From: Dichetophora obliterata
Taxonomy: Eukaryota > Arthropoda > Insecta > Diptera > Sciomyzidae
Assembly (NCBI GenBank): GCA_963920525.1
Contig: OY986435.1
Span: 272,668,848 to 272,732,847, forward strand
Length of the DNA stretch: 64,000 nucleotides
Reading direction: 5' to 3'
Below the pieces are notes generated by a model, which saw only the letters and a program-made list of their open reading frames with translations, did no database searches and was not told the DNA's origin. How positions within the stretch are numbered: the stretch's first letter is position 1; every line of letters starts with the position of its first letter. Below are positions 1 through 12,000 of the stretch, piece by piece. Made by a program: the position numbers and the translations under genes.

Positions 1-3000
1 GTTCAATTCAAAGACCTGTATGAGCAACTCATACACAATCAACCATACAGTACTGTGCAAAAAATGTTCTACCTCACAGCAAATTTAAACGGTGAGCCCA
101 AAAATCTAATCAAACACTTGCCAGTGTCAGCTCAAAATTACACAACAGCATGGGAGATATTAACCAGCCGATATGACAACAAGCGATTGCTCGTCACAGC
201 ATTACTGAATCGACTGATGGCACAAGCTAGCATTATTCATGAGTCGGTGCATGCTATTAAATCTCTTCATGATACAACAAAAGAATGCATATATGGGCTT
301 AGTGCGATAGGAATACCAGTGTCAACGTGGGACGCGATTCTTGTGCACATAATTATTAAAAAATTAGATCGGTCAACTCACACGGCCTTTGAACAATCGC
401 TGAGCAACTCACGGGAACTTCCATCAGTCCAAGAAATTCTCAGCTTCCTTGAGAGCAGATTCAGTTCATTAGAAACACTAAACAAATGCACAAATAAAGG
501 CTATGAGAAGGCACGACATAACGCAGCGTCCATGATCACTTCAACAGTAGCAAAACAGTGTCCAGCTTGCAGTGGTGCCCATCCAATATTTTCGTGTTTG
601 GTATTTAAAGAAAAATCCATTAGCCAACGCTACGACATTCTAAAAAGGAACAAACTATGCACTAATTGTTTAAAGAACGGTCATGAGGCTAACAAGTGTA
701 CCAGCGGAACTTGCAGCAAGTGCAACAAAAGACACAATACCCTTCTCCATCAGGAAAGGCAGGAGGCGGCAGAAAAAAAAGAGGCTCCAAAACCGGTCGC
801 ATTGACATCATCAGTTAAGCCAATGTCAAGCTATGTGTTGTTAAGTACAGCAAAAATAATACTTGCAGCAAATGGTAAAACAATTGAGTGCAGAGCACTA
901 CTCGATTCCGGATCCCAAATAAACGCTATAACGTCCAAAATAGCACAACAGCTTGGGCTGACACTTAAAAGTTCATCCCTATCTGTTGAAGGTATCGGCA
1001 GACAGAAACAGTTTGCCAGTCATCGCGTTCACGTCACTTTTCACTCTTGCAATAGTGGATTCAAGGCTCCGTTGGAAGCTTACGTATTTCCGCAGATTGT
1101 GGGTACCCAACCGTCAAAATTCATTAACATATCATCGTGGGCCATACCCCAAAATCTACAACTGGCTGACCCACAGTTCAATAACCCAAGCAAAATTGAC
1201 ATCCTATTAGGTGCTGAATTCACACATCAAGTAATGTCAATGGGACAAGTTAAACTAGCAAAGGGCTTACCAGTTCTTCAGAAAACCGTTCTTGGATGGG
1301 TTCTATCTGGAAAAATCGATAATGAACAACGAAAATCAGCAACATGCGGAGTTTTAGCTGACGATTACGATAACCTAAATAACGCTGTTGCAAAGTTTTG
1401 GGAATTAGAAGATATCTCTGAAACGGAGCCACAATTATCAATGTCAGAAAAGCAATGTGAAATGCACTTTACCCATCATACTCAAAGAGATGCAGCTGGT
1501 CGCTTTATAGTACGATTACCATTAAAAGACGATTTATCAAAATTAGGCACTTCGCAACAAATTGCTTATAATCGATTCATATCTCTTGAAAAACGCCTAG
1601 CAAAAGACGTAAAACTCAAAAACCAATATAGTCAATTCATGGATGAATACAAAGCATTGGGACACATGACAAAGGTGAATCCTAATGACGTGTTGCATCC
1701 AAATTACTTCATTCCACATCATTGTGTTTTGCGACCTGAAAAAAGCACAACAAAGTTAAGAGTGGTGTTTGACGCGTCATGCAAAACATCAACTGGACTA
1801 TCATTAAATGACGTAATGTACAAAGGTCCAACGGTGCAGAGTGATCTGTTTGCAATACTTCTCCGGTTTCGTATGCCAAGATTTGTTTTCACAACCGACA
1901 TCGAGAAAATGTATAGACAGATTCGAATTCATCCTGATGATGAAAGATTTCAATTAATCTATTGGAGAAGCAGTTTGCAAGAGTCAATGGACGTGTATAA
2001 ACTTCAAACAGTTACTTATGGAACACGAGCAGCACCATTCTTGGCAACAAGATGCTTACAAGAACTAGCACTTATCAATAGGGAAACACATCCATTAGGC
2101 AGCCAGGCACTTGATAAAAATTTCTATGTTGACGATGGTTTGGCAGGAGCAGACAATCTTCAGGAAGCAAAGGCTATTCAAGATCAATTATTAGAGATAT
2201 TGACGAAAGCAGGGCTTCATTTACGGAAATGGTGCTCTAATCATCCCAAGCTTCTTCAAAGTATATCCATCGAAAACCAGGAAGTGGATTTATACTTTAG
2301 AAATGAAGAAGAGTCAACCATTAAAACATTAGGGCTTTCATGGGCACCAACAAGCGACAATTTTCAAATTACTACAAGGTTAAATACTGTGCAGCGTGTC
2401 ACAAAGCGCAGCATAACATCTGACGTAGCACACATTTTCGACCCATTGGGACTCATAGGACCAGTGGTGGTAGCAGCCAAAATATTCATTCAGCAGTTAT
2501 GGAAGCTACAACTTCAATGGGATGAAGCACTTCCAATAGCAATGCACACGTCATGGATCAAGTTCCGCAACAGCCTGGATCAATTAGACAAATTAAGGAT
2601 CCCTCGCCACATTTTTGGACACAATGTGCCTCACTCAATACAGCTTCATGGTTTCGCAGATGCATCTGAAAGAGCATATGGAGCAGCAATATACATTCGA
2701 ACAGTGTTTAAAAACAAAAGCATATCGGTCAGGCTTCTCTGCTCAAAATCAAGAGTAGCACCGCTTAAAACACAAACCATTCCGCGGTTAGAGCTGTGTG
2801 CATCTCTACTGTGTACCGAACTAATGGCTCGAGTTAAAAACGATCTTGGGTATCAAAACACCATTACTCACTTTTGGACTGATTCACAGGTAGCATTAGC
2901 TTGGATAAATCGATGCCCATCAACACTCCAGACATTTGTATCCCACAGAGTGGCTAAGATTCAGAAACTTTCACTAACTGAACAATGGCATCACATCTCT

Positions 3001-4647
3001 ACTCTTCACAATCCTGCAGATATATTATCTAGAGGAGCTCATCCAGAAGAAATGATGAAACCTCAGTTCAACCTGTGGTTTTATGGTCCTGTTTTTCTAC
3101 ATCAACAAGATTACACTTGGCCCGCATCCATTCAAAAGAATATCATCATAGAAGACCTTCCTGAAATCAAAAAGGTTAATCAAGTCATAGCCACGGTAGC
3201 TACAGCTGCAGGAGAGTCAGACAATATTATATACTACATAAAGGCACGAGAATCGTTTAAAACCCTACAGCGTGTTGTTGGATACATTCAACGATATATA
3301 AAAAATTGCAAAGGGGCTCAGCGTTCCCAAGAACTGTCATTAAGCCCAAAAGAGCTCGATGCAGCACTTAAGACTATAGTAAAAATAGTACAAGAACAAG
3401 ACTTCAATGAAGAAATCAAACAGTTGAAATCAAATAAAACTGTTATCAAAAACAGTTCAATCACGTCTCTCTCGCCATTTCTGGATGAAAATGGAATCAT
3501 TCGAGTAGGAGGACGTCTAAATTCATCTTTGCTTCCATATGATACGAAACATCCAATGATGCTGCCATACAACGACCCTATAGTGAAACTAATTTTGCGA
3601 GATGCACACAATGACACTATGCACAGCGGGCCACAAGCACTATTGGCAAATATTCGGCAACGATTTTGGCCTATCAAAGGAAAATTAATGGCAAGATCCA
3701 TAGTGCAAAGGTGTGTTCGATGCACCAGAACAAAGCCTACAATGTGTCAACAATTCATGGGAAACTTGCCTGCAACTAGAGTTTCCCCATCAAGGCCGTT
3801 TATAAACTCAGGTGTTGACTTCTGTGGCCCACTGTGGGTCCACTACAAAATAAGAGGAAAGAAACCACACAAAATATATATTGCAGTCTATTGCTGTTTC
3901 GCCACGAAGGCTGTCCACTTAGAGATCGTAACAGATCTGACCACTGATGCATTCATTGGTTCATTAAAACGATTCATTTCTCGTAGAGGTCATTGCCTTA
4001 ACCTTTATTGTGACAACGCTACTAATTTCGTTGGCGCCAGCAATCAACTTCAAGAAATAAATCAATCATTGTTCGGAAAAGGGAGTAGCGAAAAAATAAT
4101 AAACGCGTGCAGCTCACAAGGAATCAAATTTCAGTTTATCCCTCCAAGAGCTCCGCATTTTGGAGGTCTTTGGGAAGCAGCAGTGAAGTCGGCAAAGAGA
4201 TTACTTCTTCGAAGCGTAAATACGGCATCATTAACTCATGAAGAATTAGAAACGGTTGTCATAGAAATTGAAGGAATTCTCAACTCTAGACCAATCACAC
4301 CTATGTCCACCAATCCAAACGATCTAAGCGCTCTTACACCGGCACACTTCATCATTGGTGAATCTCTGACTAATCCAGTAGACGCAAGCACTAGTGTGTC
4401 CAAATCAACATTGCACGACCGGTGGAATGCAGTCAAGCGGATTAAACAAGAATTCTGGACACGATGGAGTCAAGAATATCTGACGGAACTTCAGCACCGA
4501 TACAAATGGAAAGAACGAGTTCCCAGCATACAAGAAGGAACCTTAGTCATAATCAAAAAAAACAACCTAAGCCTCCAACGCCACTTCCAAGAACTCAATC
4601 CACATTCAATGTCACTACAACATGAAACTTTGCAGTCACAACGTTGA
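1..4647 (+). CDS. BEL/Pao retrotransposon Gag-Pol polyprotein, 5' partial
   Basis: One reading frame is open from the first base of the window to a TGA at 4645-4647, so the Gag start lies outside. Domains in order: a Gag-like region; two cysteine/histidine knuckles (about 560-700, the second reading CTNCLKNGHEANKC); an aspartic protease with LLDSGSQINAIT (about 898-935); a Pao-type reverse transcriptase with YVDDGLAG (about 2127-2150); RNase H (FADASERAYGAA, WTDSQVALAW); and an integrase with a zinc-binding HHCC region (3600-3740) and D,D,E positions in VDFCGP, YCDNATNF and GGLWEAAVKSA. The protease-RT-RNaseH-integrase order and the Peptidase_A17-like sequence are typical of BEL/Pao. No internal stop or frameshift is seen for about 1,550 codons, so the copy is young. 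The last 30 residues do not resemble the usual Pao C-terminus and may follow a small deletion near 4560. Confidence 0.95.
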   Translation, partial: VQFKDLYEQLIHNQPYSTVQKMFYLTANLNGEPKNLIKHLPVSAQNYTTAWEILTSRYDNKRLLVTALLNRLMAQASIIHESVHAIKSLHDTTKECIYGLSAIGIPVSTWDAILVHIIIKKLDRSTHTAFEQSLSNSRELPSVQEILSFLESRFSSLETLNKCTNKGYEKARHNAASMITSTVAKQCPACSGAHPIFSCLVFKEKSISQRYDILKRNKLCTNCLKNGHEANKCTSGTCSKCNKRHNTLLHQERQEAAEKKEAPKPVALTSSVKPMSSYVLLSTAKIILAANGKTIECRALLDSGSQINAITSKIAQQLGLTLKSSSLSVEGIGRQKQFASHRVHVTFHSCNSGFKAPLEAYVFPQIVGTQPSKFINISSWAIPQNLQLADPQFNNPSKIDILLGAEFTHQVMSMGQVKLAKGLPVLQKTVLGWVLSGKIDNEQRKSATCGVLADDYDNLNNAVAKFWELEDISETEPQLSMSEKQCEMHFTHHTQRDAAGRFIVRLPLKDDLSKLGTSQQIAYNRFISLEKRLAKDVKLKNQYSQFMDEYKALGHMTKVNPNDVLHPNYFIPHHCVLRPEKSTTKLRVVFDASCKTSTGLSLNDVMYKGPTVQSDLFAILLRFRMPRFVFTTDIEKMYRQIRIHPDDERFQLIYWRSSLQESMDVYKLQTVTYGTRAAPFLATRCLQELALINRETHPLGSQALDKNFYVDDGLAGADNLQEAKAIQDQLLEILTKAGLHLRKWCSNHPKLLQSISIENQEVDLYFRNEEESTIKTLGLSWAPTSDNFQITTRLNTVQRVTKRSITSDVAHIFDPLGLIGPVVVAAKIFIQQLWKLQLQWDEALPIAMHTSWIKFRNSLDQLDKLRIPRHIFGHNVPHSIQLHGFADASERAYGAAIYIRTVFKNKSISVRLLCSKSRVAPLKTQTIPRLELCASLLCTELMARVKNDLGYQNTITHFWTDSQVALAWINRCPSTLQTFVSHRVAKIQKLSLTEQWHHISTLHNPADILSRGAHPEEMMKPQFNLWFYGPVFLHQQDYTWPASIQKNIIIEDLPEIKKVNQVIATVATAAGESDNIIYYIKARESFKTLQRVVGYIQRYIKNCKGAQRSQELSLSPKELDAALKTIVKIVQEQDFNEEIKQLKSNKTVIKNSSITSLSPFLDENGIIRVGGRLNSSLLPYDTKHPMMLPYNDPIVKLILRDAHNDTMHSGPQALLANIRQRFWPIKGKLMARSIVQRCVRCTRTKPTMCQQFMGNLPATRVSPSRPFINSGVDFCGPLWVHYKIRGKKPHKIYIAVYCCFATKAVHLEIVTDLTTDAFIGSLKRFISRRGHCLNLYCDNATNFVGASNQLQEINQSLFGKGSSEKIINACSSQGIKFQFIPPRAPHFGGLWEAAVKSAKRLLLRSVNTASLTHEELETVVIEIEGILNSRPITPMSTNPNDLSALTPAHFIIGESLTNPVDASTSVSKSTLHDRWNAVKRIKQEFWTRWSQEYLTELQHRYKWKERVPSIQEGTLVIIKKNNLSLQRHFQELNPHSMSLQHETLQSQR

Positions 4648-4703
4648 GTTAATCATTAATTATTGAATTATTAAATTAACCAATAATTCAACGCGGGGGA
4701 GAA

Positions 4704-5155
4704 TGTTAACACACCTGTTAACAAAACATAAGCTATTAATATAACTAGGTTATTATAAGCAAAATAAACGAAGCAAAACAAAACATAAGCTATTAATATA
4801 ACTAGGTTATTATAAGTAAAATAAACAAAGCAAAACCAAAATATAACTTTATGTGTCAACAAGAAGTAGCCCAATAATGCGGAAGCTACATTTTTGCCTT
4901 ACATGACACTTTACATTAAGTAGATCACTAGAATAAGTTTGTTATAGCTTGTACTGCAATTAATATTTTGTTTAATAATTATGCTTACAACAGCATTTGT
5001 GTAGATATATAAGCCAGTTTAATTAATCAATAAAGCCAGAGTAATTTCAGCAACTAAATAAAGTGTGTACTTTTACTTTCACAGTTACAATAAGTTCAAG
5101 TGCTTATTGTAATTCTACACTGCAACAAGTTCAAGTGCTTGTTGCATGTGTTACA
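4704..5155 (+). repeat. 3' LTR of the BEL/Pao element
   Basis: A purine run (GCGGGGGAGAA, 4693-4703) that fits a polypurine tract is followed directly by TGTTAACAC. The proposed end is GTGTTACA at 5148-5155, nearly the reverse complement of the start. AATAAA signals occur near 5029 and 5056, as expected for R/U5. The 5' LTR is outside the window, so the end is inferred from the terminal inverted bases only; TTACA at 5089 is an alternative end. Confidence 0.65.
4725..4838 (+). repeat. 57-bp tandem duplication inside the LTR
   Basis: The block beginning AACATAAGCTATTAATATAA occurs twice in a row (AGCTATTAAT at 4731 and 4788, period 57) with only a few differences. It lies in U3, where promoter-element duplications are common in LTRs. 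Confidence 0.8.
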
Positions 5156-5203
5156 AAGGAAACAAAAAAAAACCTAAACTCAACAAATTTATGTGTTTGT
5201 TGA
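5083..5203. other. Three consecutive stem-loops
   Basis: CAATAAG...CTTATTG, CAACAAG...CTTGTTG and CTCAACAAA...TTTGTTGAG follow one another, the first two with the same loop (TTCAAGTG). The first two lie in the U5 part of the LTR, the third just beyond the proposed LTR end. Function unknown; RNA structure near the poly(A) site is one possibility. Confidence 0.6.
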
Positions 5204-5504
5204 GCCTGACGGTTAAGTTTCAAGGGTAAATAAACTAATTTGTCCTCAAACAAGCATTGTGAACATAATGAGAACAATATGACGCCAAAATGCTTGCTTT
5301 AAAACAAAAAAACCCTTGTTATTTTTGTTTCGGTGTGCATCACTTGTTTTTGACATCTTATGCCCACAGCTTGGCAGTGCAGTCACTATTAATACTACCT
5401 GCTGGTCATTGTATCATGTTTGTGCTGAATTATGGTACAAAAAATTTTAGTTTGCATAACGTTGATTTTTTCACTTCGAGGTTTACTATTTTACGGAATA
5501 CGTG

Positions 5505-5876
5505 CTATTCAACTGTGAAAAATGAATGCGCCCCTGAAGCAGTGTTTGTGTTTTGACAGATGTGGTTTGATCAAACTGGCGCAAAATCAACATGGTCTAA
5601 TTTGAATTAAATACAACAAATACAATACAAATTTAGCTGTAGAACGAAAGCGCATTGTTTTAAGTTTTCGGGAACTTTTACAATTTTTAACCGCACAACT
5701 CATGTTGCATTTATTTTTGCGGTTTTTTTCTTTGATTTTGTCGCTTTTTAAGCAGTGATAAATGCTTAAAATTAAATTATTTTCAAATATTTTGCTGAGG
5801 AGTCTTCCAACCAGATGACAGGGTTCTCAGAAATGTCAAAAACACTCCCTTTCTCGCTCGCACAATTACGAATGGT
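5505..5876 (+). repeat. Dispersed repeat family A, copy 1
   Basis: This block matches 24057-24525 in reverse orientation with moderate divergence. Shared stretches include GCGCCCCTGAAGCAGTG, TTGATCAAACTGGCG and GCTGAGGAGTCTTCCAA. No reading frame is shared, so it is a non-coding interspersed element; its class is not recognised. Confidence 0.75.
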
Positions 5877-6868
5877 TTAATTTAGAATTTCCAATTACGA
5901 AGGAAAATCAATTAATTTAAAAGTAGGTGGAAAAGTAGTAGTCAACCACAACTAGTTGAAATTCTGACTTTTTTCCATGGAACGAACTAACATATTTTAT
6001 ATGGTGATGTCCGCTAAATAAGTCAATTGACGACTTTCGTCTGCGTTGTTTTAAACTACTTGTTAAATTAGTTGCATTTAAATTATTTTTTTTAACTACT
6101 TTAAAATAAATCAGTTGAAACCCGCATATTTTTTCAACTACTTGTTAAATTAGTTAAATTTAAACTATTTTTAGTTACTTTAAAATAAATCAATTGAATA
6201 CAAGTTAATATTCCACTTACTGAAGATGAATTTAAAAGCATAAAAATTTAAAATTTCTATACATCAAAGAGATCATTTATTTTATTGTTTTGAAAAAAAA
6301 ATACATAAATTCATATTAATTGATGATTTTTTCATATTATTTGATGAAATAGCATGGTTCAATATATATAAACTTGTAATCTAATAAAAGTTTGCAGTAA
6401 AAACATGTCAAAATCAGAGTAATCGCTGCCTTAATATAATAAGTAGTTTTTAAGTTTTAAGACACTAGATGTGAATGAAAAAATCCAAAGTAACTTTGTA
6501 ATCCTTCATCCTGTTGCATCAGTACATGATTTTCTAAACGTAAAAAATCGACAAAGACCATAAGACGAAGGGGTAGTACTTAAAAATCTTTCATAAAAAC
6601 TTGCCAAAACATTTTCTTTGCAATATAAAAACTTTATTGAATAAAAAGCTAAATTTTAGGAAGGTACTAAAGATTTCAGTATAAAGTTCCTTGGACGAAA
6701 GTTACCTTTTTTGCTTTAAAAATTGCAAAAGGTACCCAGGTATCTTCGTATACACAGGAGGGTTAATATAATTTAAAGTAGTTCATAAACTAGTTTATTT
6801 TAAGTTAGTTTTTTAATTAGTTGTTTTTAAAAACAAGTTAGTTTGTTCCTATAGGGTTCTTTGCTTGA
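5877..6868. other. AT-rich DNA with one tandem duplication, no gene seen
   Basis: No coding or RNA feature is visible. Around 6053-6200 an AT-rich block (ACTACTTGTTAAATTAGTT and following bases) is repeated with a period near 84 bp; partly inverted copies of the same words occur at 6775-6840. Confidence 0.5.
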
Positions 6869-7060
6869 ATCGAGTACGGGAACAGACCTTGTAATATAAC
6901 AGAGAGTGACATTAGGTCTGTTTCCGTACTAACTTCCAGTAATTGTTATAGAATAGAGAGTGACATTTTGCATGTTATTCTTCTCTTTTGAGTTTCAAAA
7001 ATTTGTAAAATAACGCATTCAAGCAACTTTAAGTTACTTAAATCGAGTACGGAATCAGAC
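6869..7060 (+). repeat. Dispersed repeat family B (GTACGGGAACAGACC ends)
   Basis: CGAGTACGGGAACAGACCT at 6869 is met by its near reverse complement at about 6915-6931 and again directly at about 7040. The following 130 bp (AGAGTGACATTTTGCA...) reappears at 45033-45160, also next to GGTCTGTTCCCGTACT. This looks like a small inverted-repeat transposon family with at least two copies in the window. Confidence 0.65.
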
Positions 7061-7099
7061 CTACTATTTGTAAGCTTCACATGGAGAAAATAGTTAGGC

Positions 7100-7713
7100 G
7101 CAATTTCGTACTCGTTAACGAGTTCGAAACTAATACAAGATCTCGGATTCATAAATGTTGACTTTAATAAGTTGACTTTTTCTTATGGCGTTTTTGTTTT
7201 TCGGAAGAATGTTGCATTTTTCTCTGCCCTCTTTCTGCCATCTTTGAAATGAATTCTAAATTTTTTTTCTACTTTTGAGATCAATATTTCCGAGAAAAGA
7301 ATACGATTTAATTTTAGAGGTCACTATTTTTTTTCCAGAGGGCAGAATTTCTAAAAAGAAAGAAGCCATTAGAAAAATTTAAAAATTTTCACCAAAAATG
7401 ATTTCCCTATAAACAAACATTCAATAAAATGATTACGAAAAAAATTTCTATAAATTTCTTCATACAATGAAATGAAATGAAAAAATTTCGAATTTTTTGA
7501 TATAAAAAAAAAATATTTTCGTATAAAAAAGTCGGCTTTGTTACGAATTCGAAACAAACATGAGCTCTCAAAAAAAAAAAAATTTCATAATGTGTATATG
7601 TAGAAATGAAGAAATTTATATGAAAAAATCCAAAGTCTTTTCATTCATCTTTGTGTAACTAAATTTATGGATCCAAGATCTTGTATTCGTTTCGAGCTTG
7701 TTTACGAGTCCGA
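7100..7713. repeat. Imperfect inverted-repeat element
   Basis: CGAAACTAATACAAGATCTC near 7126 and its near complement (AAGATCTTGTATTCGTTTCG) near 7676 form arms of about 50 bp around an AT-rich centre. No coding content is visible inside. Probably an old MITE. Confidence 0.5.
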
Positions 7714-8031
7714 ATTTTTAATTTTCTAATTTTGTTTTAAATTGGTTATTATTATTACATCTTTTAAGCCAAACAATTTTTTCGCTCTATAAAATAAAAA
7801 CAAATTTTATAAAAACATATGTAAAAAATAACATTTCGAACTTTCGTAAAATAACATTTTATTTCAAATCCAGAAGCGAGTTAACTATATCAGCTGCGCC
7901 TTACGGCAGGTTATTCAGTTTTTTGTGTAATGAGCGACGAATTTGGAAACACGTTGAATACTCGTAGATACTTTAAGAACTACAAACAAAGATTGCAAAA
8001 GAAATAGTTTCCGAATTTCAGTTTAAGTAGA

Positions 8032-8727
8032 GTGATTTCATTGCTTTTCGACAAAAAAAAAAATTAAATTCTCAACCTGACCCATTCCGATTTGGTTTAA
8101 ACTTTGTATACACTTAGTCCTACACTAAGTGTATACAAAGTAATTTGTAAGTAATTTGTAATTTTTATTTTTTTCGAGTGGTTGCTGAGTTACGGGTACT
8201 CAAAAATTGTCCAGCACCGATGTCCCACTGTGCACATACACACACTTATGATCTACTTTAGTGTGTTCAATTCTTGTAACTTTCTCGCAAGCTGCTGTGT
8301 TGAGCATAAATTTTAAAGTAAAATAAATTACTTAGATAAATTATCATTAATTAATATATATTTTTTTAAACTTTTTAAAAATGACTTTCACAAAAATATT
8401 TTTTTTTAACCTTTATGCAAAAAAAAAGTTACGTAAATATTTGAGAAATTATACAAAATAAGCCTTTTGAAAATATATTTAATATGAATGTAAAATCGTT
8501 GCTCTATCCCAAACTTAACCGAAGTTATGATTAAATGAAAATCAGTACTCAAGAAAAAAAAACCGAATTTTTTAAATTTTTGAGTACCCGTAACTCAGCA
8601 ACCACTCGAAAAAAATAAATATTACAAATTGATTTTCTAAATTGTAACCAACACTACGTGTATACAAAGTTTAAACCAAATCGGAGAGGGTCAGGTTGAG
8701 AGTGTTGTTGAAAAGCAATGTAATCAC
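8032..8727. mobile_element. 696-bp MITE with arms of about 170 bp
   Basis: GTGATTTCATTGCTTTTC at the left end pairs with GAAAAGCAATGTAATCAC at the right end. The inverted similarity continues through CAACCTGACCCATTCCGA and the word ACGGGTACTCAAAAA (near 8195) to about 8225. The centre is AT-rich and non-coding. The right end lies about 110 bp beyond the last exon of the phosphoglycerate mutase gene. Confidence 0.8.
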
Positions 8728-8755
8728 CCAGTACTGAACGTCTTTATATCACTTA

Positions 8756-8761
8756 TTTATT
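8756..8761 (-). terminator. Candidate poly(A) signal of the phosphoglycerate mutase gene
   Basis: On the minus strand AATAAA lies about 76 bp after the TAG stop at 8837-8839. It is the first such signal downstream of the coding end. Confidence 0.5.
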
Positions 8762-8836
8762 TGTAAAATAAAAAAATATAAAGGTATGTACATACAACAT
8801 ATATATTAAAACTATTTTGTTTCTTTTTAATTTCTT

Positions 8837-9000
8837 CTACTTTCCAATGGATGCCGTTTTCTCCATTTGTTTATTCAAAAAATTCTCATCCGCTAGATAA
8901 TTTATTTTGCCCGTTGGCTTCATGGTGGTAGTATCGAATTCATAGATGCACGGTATGCTATTCGGCACATTTACAGTTGCTATATTCTCATTGGATACAC
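8837..9000 (-). CDS. Phosphoglycerate mutase exon 4 and stop
   Basis: Encodes the C-terminal 53 residues from [13 protein letters not shown] to SIGK followed by TAG. Acceptor TTATTAACAG|GT. Confidence 0.9.
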
Positions 9001-12000
9001 CTGTTAATAAAAAATTTCATCAAATTAAAAAAAACATTTTAAGAAATCATGTTTTTCTGTTTGTTTCATTTTCAAACCTTCAATATGTTTGATTAGAGCA
9101 CGCAACACGGTGCCATGAGCTACAATCAGTACTCGCTTGCCGCTCATTATGTTGCAGAGTATCTCATGTTCCCAAAAAGGTATGACACGCAGCATTACCG
9201 ATTGCAGCGATTCCGTATCGGGAAATTGATCTGTGGGAACTTTACTGAAACTTGGATTGTGTCTTATACCATTGTAATAGGGATTGTCTGGAGTTATTGG
9301 CGGTGGGCAAACGTCAAAGCTGCGTCGCCATATTTGAACCTATGGAAAGGAGATAAGAATTATGTTTTATATGTATATGTATTTTAGTATTATTTATTTT
9401 AAAAAACGGGCTTATAAAAATACTACTAAAATTAGTCAAATTATTATTAGGATTGAAATGAATGTAAGTACTCGTATGTATTAGATATGAAAAGTTTATA
9501 AAAGTTTGTGGAGCGGATAGCTTAGTAACTTAATTTGACGGAGGTAAAGGCGTAACACTTCTTGCCTCAGATTCAAAATCACGTGATTCTACAGCATTCT
9601 GCAACTCTGAGAACATAATAAATAAAAGTTTTAACTTGATTTTTACTTTTTAATCGTTCTGTGGTATACAGTCACACCGTTCTAAACTATCCAACAGCTT
9701 AGCACAGGGCCGTCACCAAGGGGAGATTTTCGGGGTTCGAACCCCCCAGAGGATCGAAATTTTAATAAAAATTAATGCACTTTAAAATGTTCTAAATTAG
9801 ATTTAAGATTAGATTAGATAAGATTTTATTATAAAAATTCAAAATATTATAAGAAATACACAATAAAAAAAAAATCTTAATATATTGACAATAACATTTT
9901 AAGTTGTGTGTCGTTTTAAGAAGTTTACTATCTAGAAAGCTAATATTATTTCATGTAAAATTAAAAAAACAAAAAATTATATATTATATAACTTCATTTA
10001 ATAATAAATATGGATATTTGAGAGAGCTATTTAAAAACTCATAAAGCGCACTGTTATTACTTCCATTAAGCAAGACTAAAACTTCTGCCACCTTTAATTC
10101 CTTTTTGCCGAAACACCTGATTCTGCTTGTTTTGAAGATAGGACATATACCTACGAAATGATATGTGTTTTCTATTTTATTTAAATTACAAAAAGTGCAG
10201 ATATTTAGACCCACACCTCTAAAAGCTCGTGCATTTAAATCAAGCAACCCGCCTCCTGCTTTAAAAAGTAAGCTTACGACTTTTGCAGATGTGTTTTAAA
10301 ATACTGAATCCCTTCGTGCTCTAGTTGTGAATACAAGTAGTGATTTTGAGATGTTTTTGCACTGTCAATGTACTGACGCAATTGTTTATTCTCAATAAGT
10401 TTAATTAAGTTAGTGTAATATTCCACTAATGTATTTGAACCAAGGTTTGATGGCATATCCACACGATGCTCAGCATTTAACTTATTCCATTCCGCTGCCC
10501 AAAAAACACTCTTCTCAAATACTTCTTTAGCTAAAATATTTGGGAGTCTGTGAGGAGGTAGGCTGAAGACTTTATTAACGTAGTTAAAATGTAAGCGCAA
10601 AGTTTCAATAAGTTGAGATTTTAGGCCGGTCTCTAAATAAAGCATATAGTTTGGCGTATTTTTTGGCAATAGTAATATTTTCTTAATGAAGAATCTAAAG
10701 GGCTTTTCAACGTCATCGCATTGTTTGTAGTCCCAAACTTGGGCTCCGTACAACATAATTGACCTAGAGGCGGCGTTGAAAATTTTCAATTTATTTGACA
10801 ATGATATTTTTGAATTATGTATATAGCTAAGCCATGTTGCATTTATTGCGTTTTTTGCGGTCACTAGTTTACTATCAAAATGTTTGCGATACGACAAGTT
10901 GTAGGTCAAAAGAACACCAAGATATTTGTATTCGTTAACAATTTCAATTTGCTGGTCCCCAAACGACCAAGCAAGCGATTTACTGATTCTCGTACTTTCC
11001 CTAAAATTAAAACTTTAGATTTAGAAAGATTTACTTTAAGCTGCCATAGCAGGCAACAGCTATATAAGGAATCTATCATAGATTCTTTCTAGAATAGATT
11101 CTTTCTATCATAGATTCTATCAGACTGAATAGGAGAAGTGGAAAAGAGAACAATATCATCAGCATACATAAGAACTTTTACTTTTGTGTTTGCCATTTCT
11201 ATACCACCAGGAAGTGATTCGTGCAAGTCGTTGAGATACAGCGAGAACAGCGTAGGACTTAATAAACAATCTTGTTTAACTCCTTGGTCTACTGAGAACG
11301 AATCTGATTAAAATGTTCTGTAAAAAAACTTAACAAATCATATACTGAAGTTGCGTTGACGTGTAAAAGTCTTTGTTATGAGTTAAATCGTGTAAACAAA
11401 AATAGTGAAATTCATGCTTCGTGATTTATCGGATCAAACGTGATACGTTCAAAAATACCATCACTATTGTTTTCGCTGCCCTTGACATCGGCCGTTGTAG
11501 GTGATGGTAGTGATGATACCAGTGAAGCCAAGAAAAATGAAACATACTAGGGTGTTTCTTAATTTTCAACTTCAAGCTATAAAGCATAACTTCCCCTAGA
11601 AATGTTCCTTTAGGTATAAAAACATGTTCTGCAAAAAATTTTAAGAATCGGATTTAAAAGATTTTAAAAGAGTTAATTTTTCGTCTGGGAAGTTCTTGCG
11701 ATTGTCTGATACAATTTTCAATATTTATTGTTTTTCGTTCTCGTTTTGTGACAAAACTTTGCTAAAATCTTCTGCTGAATCGTTAATATTTTATTTTTAA
11801 AAATATTAAGTTCAACTTAATAACTTGAGACCTTTTTCTATTCATCAGGATATTTTGTTAAAAAATCCGTTGGAATGGAAAATATTATAAAAAAGTTTTA
11901 AGTTTTAAACCCATTCTATACCAGATGTCGAGATCTCGACCACAAACTTTTGTCGTTTATCATAACATAATTAAAAATATTGGGTATTGGAATGCAATTA

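Noticed and set aside
5290..5556. An 88-codon plus-strand frame downstream of the BEL LTR
   Set aside because: No family resemblance, and its 3' part is the non-coding dispersed repeat A also found at 24 kb.
9725..9775. GGGGTTCGAACCCC, resembling a tRNA T arm
   Set aside because: No anticodon arm or acceptor stem can be drawn around it; it is a short palindrome like those at ends of some DNA transposons.
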